From Rhodococcus opacus (GTDB taxonomy: Bacteria > Actinomycetota > Actinomycetes > Mycobacteriales > Mycobacteriaceae): a DNA stretch of 64,000 nucleotides. Each line of letters begins with the position of its first letter. The first letter of the stretch is position 1. This document shows, piece after piece, positions 1-8,880 of this stretch. A program made the position numbers and the translations under genes. The notes beneath the pieces are model-generated. The model saw only the letters and a list, made by a program, of their open reading frames with translations, was not told the DNA's origin and did no database searches. The stretch is taken from positions 1 through 64,000 of the forward strand of contig NZ_JAAXPA010000011.1 in assembly GCF_012396235.1 (NCBI RefSeq), given 5' to 3'.

Positions 1-112
1 CCGCGTCCGCGGCGAGCACCCGGATGGTGTCGACGGCCTTGGTGTCCAGTTCGGTCCAGTCGGCGGGGTGAACCGGTTGCGTGAGGACGTGGATGTCGTC
101 TGTGATCGACAC
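1..112 (-). CDS. tkt: Transketolase, N-terminal fragment (runs off window)
   Basis: Only the first 37 codons are present. They start at a GTG and contain the stretch DWTELDTKAVDTIRVLAADA, which is the recognisable N-terminus of actinobacterial transketolases. An AGGAGA ribosome-binding site lies about 10 bases upstream (123-128 on the + strand). Transketolase is the TPP-dependent enzyme of the non-oxidative pentose phosphate pathway. It is transcribed away from ctaB, the same divergent arrangement as in mycobacteria (Rv1449c/Rv1451). No catalytic motif can be checked because the gene is cut by the window edge. Confidence 0.85.
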   Translation of the reverse strand, partial: MSITDDIHVLTQPVHPADWTELDTKAVDTIRVLAADA

Positions 113-328
113 GGGCAGAAGTCTCCTGACATGGGTGAACGTGGAGCCTGAGGATGCGTGGGCCTCTTGTGCGACTCCAGCCTAGTGTGCGGTCGTATCC
201 GGGTCGATTCGGTTCGCGCATTACGGCGGTCTACCATCGTTTGTAGTAGAGGGTCGGCCGTCGCGAAGGACTTCGGGAGCAGGCGCCGGCATTCGGATGT
301 GGAATTACGCGTGGTGCGAGGAGAGAAC

Positions 329-1312
329 GTGCGGACAGGGCATCAGCCGAGCGGACACGGCTTCGGCAGCCCCAGCCCCGCCCCCCGCGCGACCGACACC
401 GGTACGGTGCTGGGTCGCGTCACGGGCAAGGTCCTGGCCTACATCGCATTGACCAAGCCGCGGGTGATCGAGCTGCTGCTGGTCGCCACCATCCCGGCAA
501 TGCTGCTGGCGGATCGCGGCAACGTCGACATCGCGCTGATCCTCAGCACGCTGTTCGGCGGATGGATGGGTGCGGCGAGCGCGAACTCGCTCAACTGCGT
601 CGTCGACGCCGACATCGACAAGGTCATGAAACGCACCGCTCGCAGGCCGCTGGCCCGCGACGCGGTGCCGACGTCGCACGCGTTCGTGTTCGGGATGACT
701 CTCGGTGTCGCGTCGTTCCTGTGGCTGTGGTGGCGGGCGAATTTGCTCGCCGGCTGCCTGGTCGTCCTGACCATCGCGTTCTACGTGCTCGTGTACACGA
801 TGGTGCTCAAGCGCCGGACCTGGCAGAACGTGGTTTGGGGCGGCGCCGCGGGCTGCATGCCCGTCATGGTCGGCTGGTCGGCGGTCACCGGGTCGCTGAG
901 CTGGCAGCCCATCGTGCTGTTCCTGGTCATCTTCTTCTGGACGCCGCCGCACACGTGGGCCCTCGCCATGCGCTACAAGGAGGACTACAAGGCGGCCGGT
1001 GTCCCGATGCTGCCGGTGATCGCCACCGAGGAGCACGTCACCAAGCAGATCCTGCTGTACAGCTGGGCGATGGTGATCACGTCCCTCGTGCTCGTCCCCG
1101 CCGCGGGTGTCGTGTACGCCGTCGTGACGCTCGTCGCCGGTGCCTGGTTCCTGCTGATGGCCCATCAGCTGTACCGCAGCGTCCGCGGCGGAGCGGCCGT
1201 GAAACCGCTCCGCCTGTTCCTGCAGTCCAACAACTATCTGGCCATCGTCTTCGTCGGTCTCGCCGTCGACTCCGTGCTGGGACTGCAGACCGTCGGCAGC
1301 CTGCTGAGCTGA
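329..1312 (+). CDS. ctaB: Protoheme IX farnesyltransferase (heme O synthase)
   Basis: Converts heme B to heme O by adding a farnesyl group, the first step towards heme A for cytochrome aa3 oxidase. It is a polytopic membrane protein of the UbiA prenyltransferase family. The product is 327 aa. The first Asp-rich motif is visible at residues 89-97 (NCVVDADID, followed by [11 protein letters not shown]), and a second Asp region ([15 protein letters not shown]) lies further down. Several hydrophobic helices span the rest. The reading frame is open back to 158, but I chose GTG 329 because a GAGGAGAG ribosome-binding site sits at 318-325; the added N-terminus would be Arg-rich and unlike the family. 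The heme A synthase gene ctaA lies 1.4 kb downstream on the other strand. Confidence 0.93.
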   Translation: MRTGHQPSGHGFGSPSPAPRATDTGTVLGRVTGKVLAYIALTKPRVIELLLVATIPAMLLADRGNVDIALILSTLFGGWMGAASANSLNCVVDADIDKVMKRTARRPLARDAVPTSHAFVFGMTLGVASFLWLWWRANLLAGCLVVLTIAFYVLVYTMVLKRRTWQNVVWGGAAGCMPVMVGWSAVTGSLSWQPIVLFLVIFFWTPPHTWALAMRYKEDYKAAGVPMLPVIATEEHVTKQILLYSWAMVITSLVLVPAAGVVYAVVTLVAGAWFLLMAHQLYRSVRGGAAVKPLRLFLQSNNYLAIVFVGLAVDSVLGLQTVGSLLS

Positions 1313-1314
1313 TC

Positions 1315-1353
1315 CTCCGCGTCAGGGCCGGAGTTGACGCTCCGCGTCAGGGC
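1315..1353. repeat. 14-bp direct repeat between convergent ctaB and qor
   Basis: CTCCGCGTCAGGGC occurs at 1315-1328 and again at 1340-1353. The second copy overlaps the 3' end of qor. GCGTCA (1319-1324) can also pair with TGACGC (1335-1340), so the segment may act as a weak bidirectional terminator. No T-run follows. Confidence 0.5.
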
Positions 1354-2312
1354 ACCAGCACGATCGATCCCGTCGTGGCACGCGCCTCCAGGTCGCGGTG
1401 CGCGTCCTCGGCCCGCTCGAGCGGGTACTCCGCGCCCACCCGGACCGTCAGCGAACCGTCGGCCAGGGCGGAGAACACGTCGCCCGCCCGCCACGTCAAT
1501 TCCTCACGGTTGCGGATGTGATGCGCGAGTGTGGGCCGGGTGAGGAACAGCGAACCGGCCGGGTTCAGCCGTTGCGGATCGAACGGCGGCACCGGGCCGC
1601 TCGCCGCGCCGAACAGCGCGACCGTCCCCCGGATCCGCACCGACGCGAGACTGGCCTCGAACGTGGACGCGCCGACACCGTCGTAGGCGGCTGCGACGCC
1701 CTCGCCGTCGGTCAGTTCTCGCACCCGGGCGGCGATGTCGTCGTCGTATCGCAGCACCTCGTGTGCGCCGGCGTCGCGGGACAATTGTTCCTTGGCGTCG
1801 GAGGACACGGTGGTGATCACCCGCGCGCCCAGCGTGGTCGCCATCTGGGTCAGCAGCAGGCCGACTCCGCCCGCTCCGGCGTGGACGAGGACGGTGTCGC
1901 CGGACTGGATCGGGTAGGTCGAGTGGGCCAGGTAGTGGGCCGTCATTCCCTGCAGCAGAGCGGAAGCGGCCTGCGGGGCGGGCACGGAGTCGGGGACGGC
2001 GATCGCGGCCGCCGCGGGGACGACCACCTTCTCGGCGTAACTGCCGGGGGCGGAGCACCAGGCCACCCGGTCGCCGGGAGCGATACCGGTCACGTCGCCG
2101 CCGACGGCCTCCACGACTCCGGAGCCCTCGTCTCCGGGGATGTAGGGCAGCGGCCGCGGATACAGCCCCGTCCGGAAGTAGGTGTCGATGAAGTTGATGC
2201 CGATCGCCTCGGTGCGAACCAGAAGATCCGTCGCTCCGATCCGGGGTTCGGGAACCTCCGCCGGTTCGAGGACGTCGGGACCACCGAGACGGGAAACCTG
2301 TATCGCGCGCAT
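1347..2312 (-). CDS. qor: Quinone oxidoreductase, zinc-independent MDR family
   Basis: NADPH-dependent quinone reductase of the medium-chain dehydrogenase/reductase superfamily, 321 aa and soluble. The GroES-like N-terminal domain contains PGDEGSGVVEAVG (about residues 59-71). The Rossmann domain has the NADPH loop AGAGGVG at 145-151. The catalytic zinc ligands of alcohol dehydrogenases are not apparent, which fits the quinone reductase branch. I chose the ATG at 2312 (MRAIQVSRLGGPDVLE), the conserved family start; the frame is open 19 codons further upstream. It matches Rv1454c in position and converges on ctaB. The physiological quinone is unknown. Confidence 0.88.
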   Translation of the reverse strand: MRAIQVSRLGGPDVLEPAEVPEPRIGATDLLVRTEAIGINFIDTYFRTGLYPRPLPYIPGDEGSGVVEAVGGDVTGIAPGDRVAWCSAPGSYAEKVVVPAAAAIAVPDSVPAPQAASALLQGMTAHYLAHSTYPIQSGDTVLVHAGAGGVGLLLTQMATTLGARVITTVSSDAKEQLSRDAGAHEVLRYDDDIAARVRELTDGEGVAAAYDGVGASTFEASLASVRIRGTVALFGAASGPVPPFDPQRLNPAGSLFLTRPTLAHHIRNREELTWRAGDVFSALADGSLTVRVGAEYPLERAEDAHRDLEARATTGSIVLVP

Positions 2313-2392
2313 GGATTCAGTTCTACACGGCGAGTGCCGCCGTTCCGAGCCTGGCGGACACGACGCCACTACCGCCCAGTATTCTCGGGGTC

Positions 2393-2758
2393 ATGAGTAC
2401 CGACACCCACGCGGATCAGGCGCCCGCGAGCCCGGCGCCCTCGCTGCCGTCCCACACGGTCGACGCGATCAAGAAGTTCGTGGCCGAGCACGGCGGTTCC
2501 GCCAGCGCCGTCATCCAGCCGATCGGACTCGCCGGCGTCCGCATCACGCTCGTCGGCGCCGACGGCATCCTCGGTGACCAGGTGGTCAAGGATCTCGCCA
2601 CCGCCAACGCCGTCGTCGCATCCTTCGACGACGTCACCGTCTCGGAGTGGGACCGCGCGATCACCAGCATCGTCACGCCCCGCAAGGGGCACTTCCAGAA
2701 GATGGCCGGCTGGGTCGCGCGGCAGACGCGGTTCCCGAAGGCCCGCAACGAGCGCTAG
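2393..2758 (+). CDS. Conserved hypothetical protein (Rv1455-like)
   Basis: A 121-aa soluble protein between qor and ctaA, in the position of Rv1455 in M. tuberculosis. It has a Pro/Ala-rich N-terminus, then a compact alpha/beta-looking region (residues 20-121) with no signal peptide, membrane segment or recognisable catalytic motif. The C-terminus is basic (KARNER). It is convergent with ctaA: the two stop codons are offset within the palindrome CTAG at 2755-2758, so the genes overlap by 4 bp. The conserved location suggests a housekeeping role, but I can assign no function. Confidence 0.75.
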   Translation: MSTDTHADQAPASPAPSLPSHTVDAIKKFVAEHGGSASAVIQPIGLAGVRITLVGADGILGDQVVKDLATANAVVASFDDVTVSEWDRAITSIVTPRKGHFQKMAGWVARQTRFPKARNER

Positions 2759-3717
2759 ACGCTCGCGGTGTCCGGCTGCGTGACGTACTCGCGGGTGCGT
2801 CCCGCAGCCCACACCGCCGCGGTGGCCGCGGTGCACAGCCCGGCCCCCGCAACGTGGAATGCCACCAGGGCCGCGGGAACGTCCGTGAAGAACTGGACGA
2901 GTCCGATCAGCGCCTGCGCCACCACCAGCGCGAGCAGAACCTGCACGCGGATCTTCACCGCGCGGGTTGCGTCCACGGCGTACAGGCCGAAGCACAGGCC
3001 GACCAGCAACGCCAGGTAGCCCACCAGCAGCTGGGCGTGCAGGTGCACGAGCGTGACGATCTCCACCTCGAGGCGGGGAACCACGCGGTCGAGACTCTTG
3101 TCTCCCGCGTGCGGTCCGGCGCCCGTGACCAGCGTTCCGGCGGCGAGCACCCCCGCCAGCGCGACACCCGACAGCGCGGTGAGCCACCGCAGAGGGGCGG
3201 GGATCACGTCGATTGCCGGTGCGTCGTCGGGTTCGCAGATCTTCACGTACATCACGGTCGCCAGCCACACCATCGCCATCGACGCGAGCAGGTGTACCGC
3301 GACCGTCCACCACAGCAGTCCGGTGAGCACCGTGACACCGCCGATGACGGCCTGCACGACGGTGCCGAGGGGCATCATCCACGCGTAGACGAGGACCTCT
3401 TTACGGCGGCGGGCGCGGGTGACCGCGAGGACGATCAGGGCCGCGGCCACGACGACGACGAACGTGAGCAACCGGTTGCCGAATTCGACGGCCTGGTGGA
3501 TGACGGCGACCTCGCCGTGCCCGACCGGCACGAAGCTGCCGGGGAAGCACTGCGGCCAGGTGGGGCAGCCGAGGCCGGACGCGGTCACCCGCACGACGGC
3601 TCCGGTGACGGCGATTCCGCCCTGCGTGAGGATCACCGCGAATGCGATGACACGCTGCACGGTCAGCGACGGAAGGGGGAGACGGTCTACCAGGCTCAGA
3701 AACCCGCGATACAGCAC
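2755..3717 (-). CDS. ctaA: Heme A synthase (COX15/CtaA family)
   Basis: Oxidises the heme O methyl group to a formyl to give heme A, acting after CtaB. It is an integral membrane protein of 320 aa with about eight hydrophobic helices. After the first helix is SGLGCPTWPQCFPGSF, giving the Cys pair C51/C57 found in many CtaA proteins. The motif HQAVEFGNR (H74) is a heme-ligand candidate, and further His residues lie in later helices (for example VHLLASM). It ends in overlap with the Rv1455-like gene. The two heme A genes are not in one operon here: ctaB is divergent from tkt and ctaA faces the other way. Confidence 0.92.
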   Translation of the reverse strand: MLYRGFLSLVDRLPLPSLTVQRVIAFAVILTQGGIAVTGAVVRVTASGLGCPTWPQCFPGSFVPVGHGEVAVIHQAVEFGNRLLTFVVVVAAALIVLAVTRARRRKEVLVYAWMMPLGTVVQAVIGGVTVLTGLLWWTVAVHLLASMAMVWLATVMYVKICEPDDAPAIDVIPAPLRWLTALSGVALAGVLAAGTLVTGAGPHAGDKSLDRVVPRLEVEIVTLVHLHAQLLVGYLALLVGLCFGLYAVDATRAVKIRVQVLLALVVAQALIGLVQFFTDVPAALVAFHVAGAGLCTAATAAVWAAGRTREYVTQPDTASV

Positions 3718-3786
3718 GACGTCGATGGTAGAGGGCCGTCAACTACAGCGTGTCGTTGGGCTGGTGGCGGCGCGCTCGACTCCGTG

Positions 3787-5232
3787 CTACTCGCCGCGAA
3801 TCCGCAGGATGCCGGTCACCGTACCTTGCCAGAAGTCGCCGGTGTCGGTGACGAGTCCGGACATCTGGAGGGTGTCGTTGACCGCGGTGCCGGGGAGTGG
3901 GCTGGTGTGCTCGACCGAGCCGTCCGCCGGATCGATCACCGCGAACGAGAAGCCGTCGAGGGGTGTCGTGACGTCGAATCCCTGACGGATCACGGTGTAC
4001 AGCAACCCGTCACCGGTCGAGAGGTGGGGCACCGCCGCGCTGCGGACGTCGTTGCTCCACACCTGGTGGCAGCCGATCGGGTCGATGTCGACACGGGTCA
4101 TGCCGCCGGTGAAGGGGGCGTTCGTCGGAACCGCATCGCCCGCGCCGTCCGGGACGGCGGGATACGGGTAGCCGTACGTCCCGGCGACGTACACCGAATT
4201 GGCGATGCCGATCGGCGAGTTCTCGCTGCCGCCCGGGTTGCCGAGCACGGGGAGGGAGCAGATCTCGTCACCGGAATCGGCGCGGAAGACCCGAAGACTC
4301 ACCTGCGGGTCGGCGTTGTCGACGATCGCGACGAAATCGCTGCCGGTCGACGGCCCGAAGTAGGTGGGGGTGGAGCCGGTGCCGCGGCTGAGTTGCCCGG
4401 GTTTACGGTCCGGACCGCGGTCGTATTCCCGCCGCCAGTCCACACGCACCGCGCCGTCGCGGAGCGTGAACTGGTACAGGGCGTGCGTCGTCGCGACCGC
4501 GGTGCCGGCGGGCGAGGTGGAGATGCTGTTCTGGACCTGTTCGCCCGCGGCCAGCGGCAGGCTGTGCGCGACGCCGGCGCGATCCACCGCCCCGACGACG
4601 CCGCCGCCCGTTGCGAACCAGACGTTGCCCTGCCAGTCCGGCGTCAGCCCGGTCACGTTGTCGCCCGGCGGAACACTGCCGGACAGGTCGACGCGCGAGT
4701 CGACGGTGATCCGCCAGCGGCCGTCGGGGTCCCGCGAATGCCCGAGGCGCAGTAGCTGACGGTTGCCGTCCACCGCGACCAGTCTGTTGTCGTTGTCGAG
4801 GAACGCGTACACGCCGCCCAGGAGGCTGCCCTTCGCCAGTGCGAACGTGGCGAGCGAGGCGCCGAACGGGGCCGCGGGGGCGGCGGGGTCGATCAGGTGC
4901 ACCGTCGGGACCTGGCCGGCCACGGACGTGCACAAGGCGACGACGAGCCGGTCGGAACCCTGCAGGAGGGTCGGGCACGCCGACACCAACGGGTACGCGG
5001 ACAGGGTGAGCGGGCCGGTGCCGGGACCGGGCAGCGGAGTGACGTCGGTGGACCCGGCGTCGCCGTGCATCGTGGACGTGCCTGCGGGTCCGAGGAACGG
5101 GTTCGGCGCGGCCGGTGGTCCCCACTGCGGTGCGGCGCCCGCGGGCAGGGTGCCGCAGCCGAGAACGGCGAGCAGGACTGCCAGAACGGTGCCGACGGTG
5201 CGGGCGCGGCGGGCTGCGTGTCGGCGGCTCAC
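3787..5232 (-). CDS. Exported beta-propeller-like protein linked to an ABC exporter
   Basis: A 481-aa protein I do not recognise as a named family. It starts at a GTG overlapping the permease stop by 4 bp (GTGA), so it is translationally coupled to the transporter. A signal peptide is clear: Arg-rich start (SRRHAARRARTV), a hydrophobic core, then VLGCGTLPAGAAP. VLGC could be a lipobox, so it may be a lipoprotein or be cleaved after AGA. The body has repeating beta-rich segments with Gly/Asp turns (DWQGNVWFATGGG, GDGLLYTVIRQG), suggesting a PQQ-like or quinoprotein-like propeller. It is the last gene of the mptB-ABC run. A role with the exporter at the cell envelope is inference. Confidence 0.75.
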   Translation of the reverse strand: MSRRHAARRARTVGTVLAVLLAVLGCGTLPAGAAPQWGPPAAPNPFLGPAGTSTMHGDAGSTDVTPLPGPGTGPLTLSAYPLVSACPTLLQGSDRLVVALCTSVAGQVPTVHLIDPAAPAAPFGASLATFALAKGSLLGGVYAFLDNDNRLVAVDGNRQLLRLGHSRDPDGRWRITVDSRVDLSGSVPPGDNVTGLTPDWQGNVWFATGGGVVGAVDRAGVAHSLPLAAGEQVQNSISTSPAGTAVATTHALYQFTLRDGAVRVDWRREYDRGPDRKPGQLSRGTGSTPTYFGPSTGSDFVAIVDNADPQVSLRVFRADSGDEICSLPVLGNPGGSENSPIGIANSVYVAGTYGYPYPAVPDGAGDAVPTNAPFTGGMTRVDIDPIGCHQVWSNDVRSAAVPHLSTGDGLLYTVIRQGFDVTTPLDGFSFAVIDPADGSVEHTSPLPGTAVNDTLQMSGLVTDTGDFWQGTVTGILRIRGE

Positions 5233-6029
5233 GTGAATCGGAACGTCCGGGACGCCAGGGCTCCCGCGGCCGCACCCCAGACGACGAGGACCACGACGCT
5301 GAGCAGGTCCACCGACCCCGACAGTGCGGCGTCGAGCGCGTGTGCGAGCGCACCGGACGGAATCAGCCGGGCCCCGGTGTGCAGGAGCCAGGGCAGGTCG
5401 CCGGTGGCGAACACCACGCTGCCGACGCCGACCATGACGAACCACAGGATGTTGGCCAGCGCGAGGACGATGTCGGCGCGGAGGGTGCCGCCGAGCAGCA
5501 GTCCCATCGCCGCGAACGTCACGGTGCCCAGGGCGATGATCACGGCGCCGAGGACGAGTCCCCACGCACTCGGACGCCAGCCGAGCGCCAGTCCTATGGA
5601 ACCGAGGAGCACCGATTGCAGGGCGACGACGATGACCACCGCGGCGCTCTTCCCGGCGATGATTCCCCACGTCGGCAGGGGAGTGGCGCCGAGCCGTTTG
5701 AGGGCCCCGTACCGGCGGTCGAAACCGACCGCGATGGCCTGGCCGGTGAACGCGGTGGACATCACCGCCACCATCATGACGGCGGGCACCACCTTGTCGA
5801 CCCGCGACGTTCCGAGGTCGCCGATGGGCAGCAGGCACAGGCCGATCAGCAGCGTGATCGGGATGAACATGGTCAGTAGCAGCTGTTCGCCGTTGCGCAG
5901 GAGCAGTTTGAGTTCGAGCGCGGTCTGCGCCCGCAACATGACCGCCGCGCCGCTCGGGCGAGGGTCGGGTGCGAACGTGCCCGGGGCGAAACGATTCTCC
6001 GTCAGACGGTCATTGGTGCTCATCGTCAT
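5229..6029 (-). CDS. ABC transporter permease (ABC-2 type)
   Basis: A 266-aa membrane subunit of an ABC-2 type exporter. The N-terminal 45 residues are cytoplasmic, followed by about six hydrophobic helices. The stretch FDRRYGALKRLGATPLPTW is the typical cytoplasmic loop of ABC-2 permeases. I chose ATG 6029 because it overlaps the ATPase stop as ATGA; a second ATG lies two codons downstream. It corresponds to Rv1457c. With the upstream ATPase it forms one exporter; the substrate cannot be read from sequence. Confidence 0.9.
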   Translation of the reverse strand: MTMSTNDRLTENRFAPGTFAPDPRPSGAAVMLRAQTALELKLLLRNGEQLLLTMFIPITLLIGLCLLPIGDLGTSRVDKVVPAVMMVAVMSTAFTGQAIAVGFDRRYGALKRLGATPLPTWGIIAGKSAAVVIVVALQSVLLGSIGLALGWRPSAWGLVLGAVIIALGTVTFAAMGLLLGGTLRADIVLALANILWFVMVGVGSVVFATGDLPWLLHTGARLIPSGALAHALDAALSGSVDLLSVVVLVVWGAAAGALASRTFRFT

Positions 6030-6970
6030 CCCCTCAGTTCCCGGCCGGTGAGTTCGAGGAACACGTCCTCGAGGCTGCGCTGGTCGACGCGGATGTCGCT
6101 GATCAGGGCGTCCAGATCGGCGCACCACGACGCGACCGACGCCACCACCTTCGGATCGATCGGCCCTTCGACGAGATAGGTGCCCGGTCCGGACTCGGCG
6201 ACCCGGAAACCGTCGGGGAGGGCTCTCGCGAGGGGCTCGGTGTCCAGACCGGCGGGCGCGCTGAGCCGCAACTGGCCTTCGGCGCCGCGGCTGGTGACCT
6301 CCGCCGGCGTACCCGCAGCGACGATCGACCCGTGGTCGATGATGACGAGTCGGTCCGCGAGTTCCTCGGCCTCGTCCATCAGGTGCGTCGTCAGCAGCAC
6401 ACTGACGCCGTCGCGGCGCAGGGCGTCGATCAGTTCCCACACCAGCAGGCGGGCCTGGGCGTCGAGTCCGGCGGTGGGTTCGTCGAGGAAGACCAGTTCC
6501 GGCCGGCCGACCAGCGCGCAGGCCAGGGACAGGCGCTGCTGCTGCCCGCCCGACAGCCTGCGGTAGGGGGTGCGACGGGAATCCTCGAGTCCGAGGCTGC
6601 GCAGCAACCAGTCGGGGTCGAGGGGGTCGGCCGAATAGGCCGCGACGAGGTCGAGCATCTCACCGGCGCGGGAACCGGGGTAGGCGCCACCGCCCTGCAG
6701 CATCACGCCGATCCGGGCCCGGACGGCGCCGGCGTCCGCGACGGGGTCGAGTCCGAGGACGCGGACGGTGCCGCTGTCCGGGCGGACGAAGCCCTCGCAC
6801 ATTTCGACGGTGGTGGTCTTACCCGCGCCGTTGGGGCCGAGCAACGCGACCACCTGTGCCGGTTCGACGGTGAGATCGAGTCCGTCGACGGCCCTCACAC
6901 CGTCGAAGGTCTTCACCACGCCTTCCAGGCGTACAGCAGGTTGCGCCGATCCGGGCGTTCGCGAGGTCAC
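6026..6970 (-). CDS. ABC transporter ATP-binding protein
   Basis: A 314-aa nucleotide-binding subunit. Walker A is GPNGAGKTTT (around residue 45), the signature is LSGGQQQRLSLA, and Walker B is LVFLDEPTAGLD, followed by the switch His in TTHLMDEAEELAD. This is the DrrA/NatA-like class that partners ABC-2 permeases. About 90 extra residues follow the ATPase core, as is usual for the class. The gene starts 6 bp after mptB and overlaps the permease by 4 bp. It matches Rv1458c. Confidence 0.93.
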   Translation of the reverse strand: MTSRTPGSAQPAVRLEGVVKTFDGVRAVDGLDLTVEPAQVVALLGPNGAGKTTTVEMCEGFVRPDSGTVRVLGLDPVADAGAVRARIGVMLQGGGAYPGSRAGEMLDLVAAYSADPLDPDWLLRSLGLEDSRRTPYRRLSGGQQQRLSLACALVGRPELVFLDEPTAGLDAQARLLVWELIDALRRDGVSVLLTTHLMDEAEELADRLVIIDHGSIVAAGTPAEVTSRGAEGQLRLSAPAGLDTEPLARALPDGFRVAESGPGTYLVEGPIDPKVVASVASWCADLDALISDIRVDQRSLEDVFLELTGRELRG

Positions 6971-6976
6971 GGGGAA

Positions 6977-8761
6977 TCAGCGTAAGCCCTGGCCTGGTGT
7001 GACCCGGCCGGTGCCCCGGCTTTCCGCGTCGGCGTCGTCCCGGGGCGGATCCTGGGTGTCCGGCACGGTCGGCTGCTGCTCCGAACCGACCCGCCACGGC
7101 AGCCGGTTGCGGGTGATCACGATCAGCGTTCCGGCTGTGAAGATGGTGGCGATGGCGGCCTGCACGATGACGAACGGCTGGTACTCGCCGCCGTTCGGCA
7201 TCAGGATGACGCTGACGATGGACGAGAAGACGATGGCGGGGACGCGGAAGGCGGGTGCTGTGGCCCACGCCGCGAGCGGCAGGACCGCCCACAGCAGATA
7301 CCAGGGCTGCACCACGGGGAAGAGGAGGACGACCGCGCCGAGGGACAGCCCCAGCGCGCCGACCGCGTGGATGCGGCCGACGAGCGTGGCGACGAGCATC
7401 CGCAGTGTGATGAACGCCGCAGCGACGGCCGCGATCGGCCGGGTCAGGCTCAGCACCGCCGTCGTGTGGTCGCCGAGGCCCAGGAGGACCCCGGCCAGTC
7501 CGGTGCCCAGTCCGAGGAGCGTGGGGATGGACATCCAGCTGCGGACCGCGTTCGCGGTGCCGAGGGTGTGTACCCAGCCGATGCCGAGTCCGCTGGACGT
7601 GCTGATGACGAGGGTGACCGCCAGGGCCACCCCGCCGAGCAGGGCGGCCGCCGTGAGCACGGCCTTCGGGGTTCCGCCCCACCTCCGGGCCAGCGCCATT
7701 CCGACGAATCCCAGTGCGAGGAGGGAGGGGATCTTGATCGTCGACGACAGGGCGATGAGCGCCGCCCCCGACAGCAACAGGAGCAGGGACTGCCCGCGGA
7801 TCGGCTCCGACCGTTCGACGGCCCGCAGCGCCAGCTCGATCCCGGCCAGCATGAGGCCGAGCATGAGCGCCTCGTTGTGAATCCCCGCGACCAGGTGGAA
7901 CAGCAGCAGGGGGTTGGCGGCGCCCAGCCAGAGGGCGCTGACCTCGGCGACGCCGCAGCGTCGCGCCAGCCGGGGGAGCGCCCACACGATCATGGCCACA
8001 CCGGCGAGGGCCAGCAGCCGGTGCAGGAAGATCCCCGCGACGATGTTCTCGCCGGTCAGCCAGCTGATACCGCGCCCCATCCAGAGGAACAGCGGACCGT
8101 ACGGCGCCGGCGTGTCGCGCCAGATCGTCGGCACGGTCCGGGTCAGGACGTGATCGACGCCGAGCGCACCCGCGGGACCGATGGCGTAGGGATCGAGCCC
8201 ACGGGCCGCGATCTCGCTCTGCGCGAGGTATGAGTACACGTCCTTGCTGAACATCGGCGGCGCGACCGACAGCGGGATGATCCACAGCAGCAGGGTGCGG
8301 TCGAGCTGGGAGCGGTTGAGGCGACGCACCGCCCCCGACTGCAGACTGCCGATCGCGAACCGTCCGAGGAGGAGCCACGCGAGCACGATCATCACGGTGC
8401 CGGTCATGGTCAGCGTCAACGCCACACTGGGGATCCGGGCGGGCAGACCGATGACGCGAAGACCCTGGACAGGGTTCTGCAGTACCGGCTGGGCGCCTGC
8501 GCCCAGCGCACCCACCGCCATCAGGACGGCTCCGGTCGCACCGAACCGGCGGATCCCGCGGAGCTGCGCGGTCTCCTGCTCGTTCAGGCCCGCGGTTTCC
8601 GGCTCGTCGCCGTGCAGCGCGGCCGCCACCGAGGGTCGCGGGGAGCGGCCGTCGATGCCCAGCGCCCGCCGGGCGAGCTCGGCCGGATGTCGAAGAGCGG
8701 CGCGAGCCGTGAAGGTCGGCTCCGCGCGGGTCGGCTCCGGGTTCTCGGGGGTCTGCGGCAC
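6977..8761 (-). CDS. mptB: Alpha-(1->6)-mannopyranosyltransferase, MptB-like
   Basis: A GT-C fold glycosyltransferase that in Corynebacteriales elongates the alpha-1,6-mannan core of lipomannan/lipoarabinomannan, using polyprenyl-phosphate mannose outside the membrane. It is 594 aa with about 12-13 hydrophobic helices after a 90-residue hydrophilic N-terminus. The first extracytoplasmic loop carries FSKDVYSYLAQSEIAARGLD, with the acidic residue expected for GT-C catalysis. It matches Rv1459c in place and orientation, divergent from sufR. The substrate assignment rests on family and synteny. Confidence 0.85.
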   Translation of the reverse strand: MPQTPENPEPTRAEPTFTARAALRHPAELARRALGIDGRSPRPSVAAALHGDEPETAGLNEQETAQLRGIRRFGATGAVLMAVGALGAGAQPVLQNPVQGLRVIGLPARIPSVALTLTMTGTVMIVLAWLLLGRFAIGSLQSGAVRRLNRSQLDRTLLLWIIPLSVAPPMFSKDVYSYLAQSEIAARGLDPYAIGPAGALGVDHVLTRTVPTIWRDTPAPYGPLFLWMGRGISWLTGENIVAGIFLHRLLALAGVAMIVWALPRLARRCGVAEVSALWLGAANPLLLFHLVAGIHNEALMLGLMLAGIELALRAVERSEPIRGQSLLLLLSGAALIALSSTIKIPSLLALGFVGMALARRWGGTPKAVLTAAALLGGVALAVTLVISTSSGLGIGWVHTLGTANAVRSWMSIPTLLGLGTGLAGVLLGLGDHTTAVLSLTRPIAAVAAAFITLRMLVATLVGRIHAVGALGLSLGAVVLLFPVVQPWYLLWAVLPLAAWATAPAFRVPAIVFSSIVSVILMPNGGEYQPFVIVQAAIATIFTAGTLIVITRNRLPWRVGSEQQPTVPDTQDPPRDDADAESRGTGRVTPGQGLR

Positions 8762-8839
8762 ACAGGCAGCGTAGCGGTGCGCCGAACACAGTCGGTTCAG
8801 CCAGTATTCCCGGGCCCGAGCCGCACATAATCACAGGTG

Positions 8840-8857
8840 TAAGGCAGGGCACCCTTA
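8840..8857. promoter_or_regulatory. Candidate iron-box-like inverted repeat
   Basis: TAAGG (8840-8844) and CCTTA (8853-8857) form an 18-bp inverted repeat in the mptB/sufR divergent region, with outer AGGT/ACCT also facing each other (8836-8839, 8861-8864). The arms resemble half sites of DtxR/IdeR iron boxes, but the centre does not match the 19-bp consensus well. Iron control of suf genes would make biological sense. This is a weak call. Confidence 0.3.
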
Positions 8858-8880
8858 GTAGACCTGCGATCCGAATTCCG

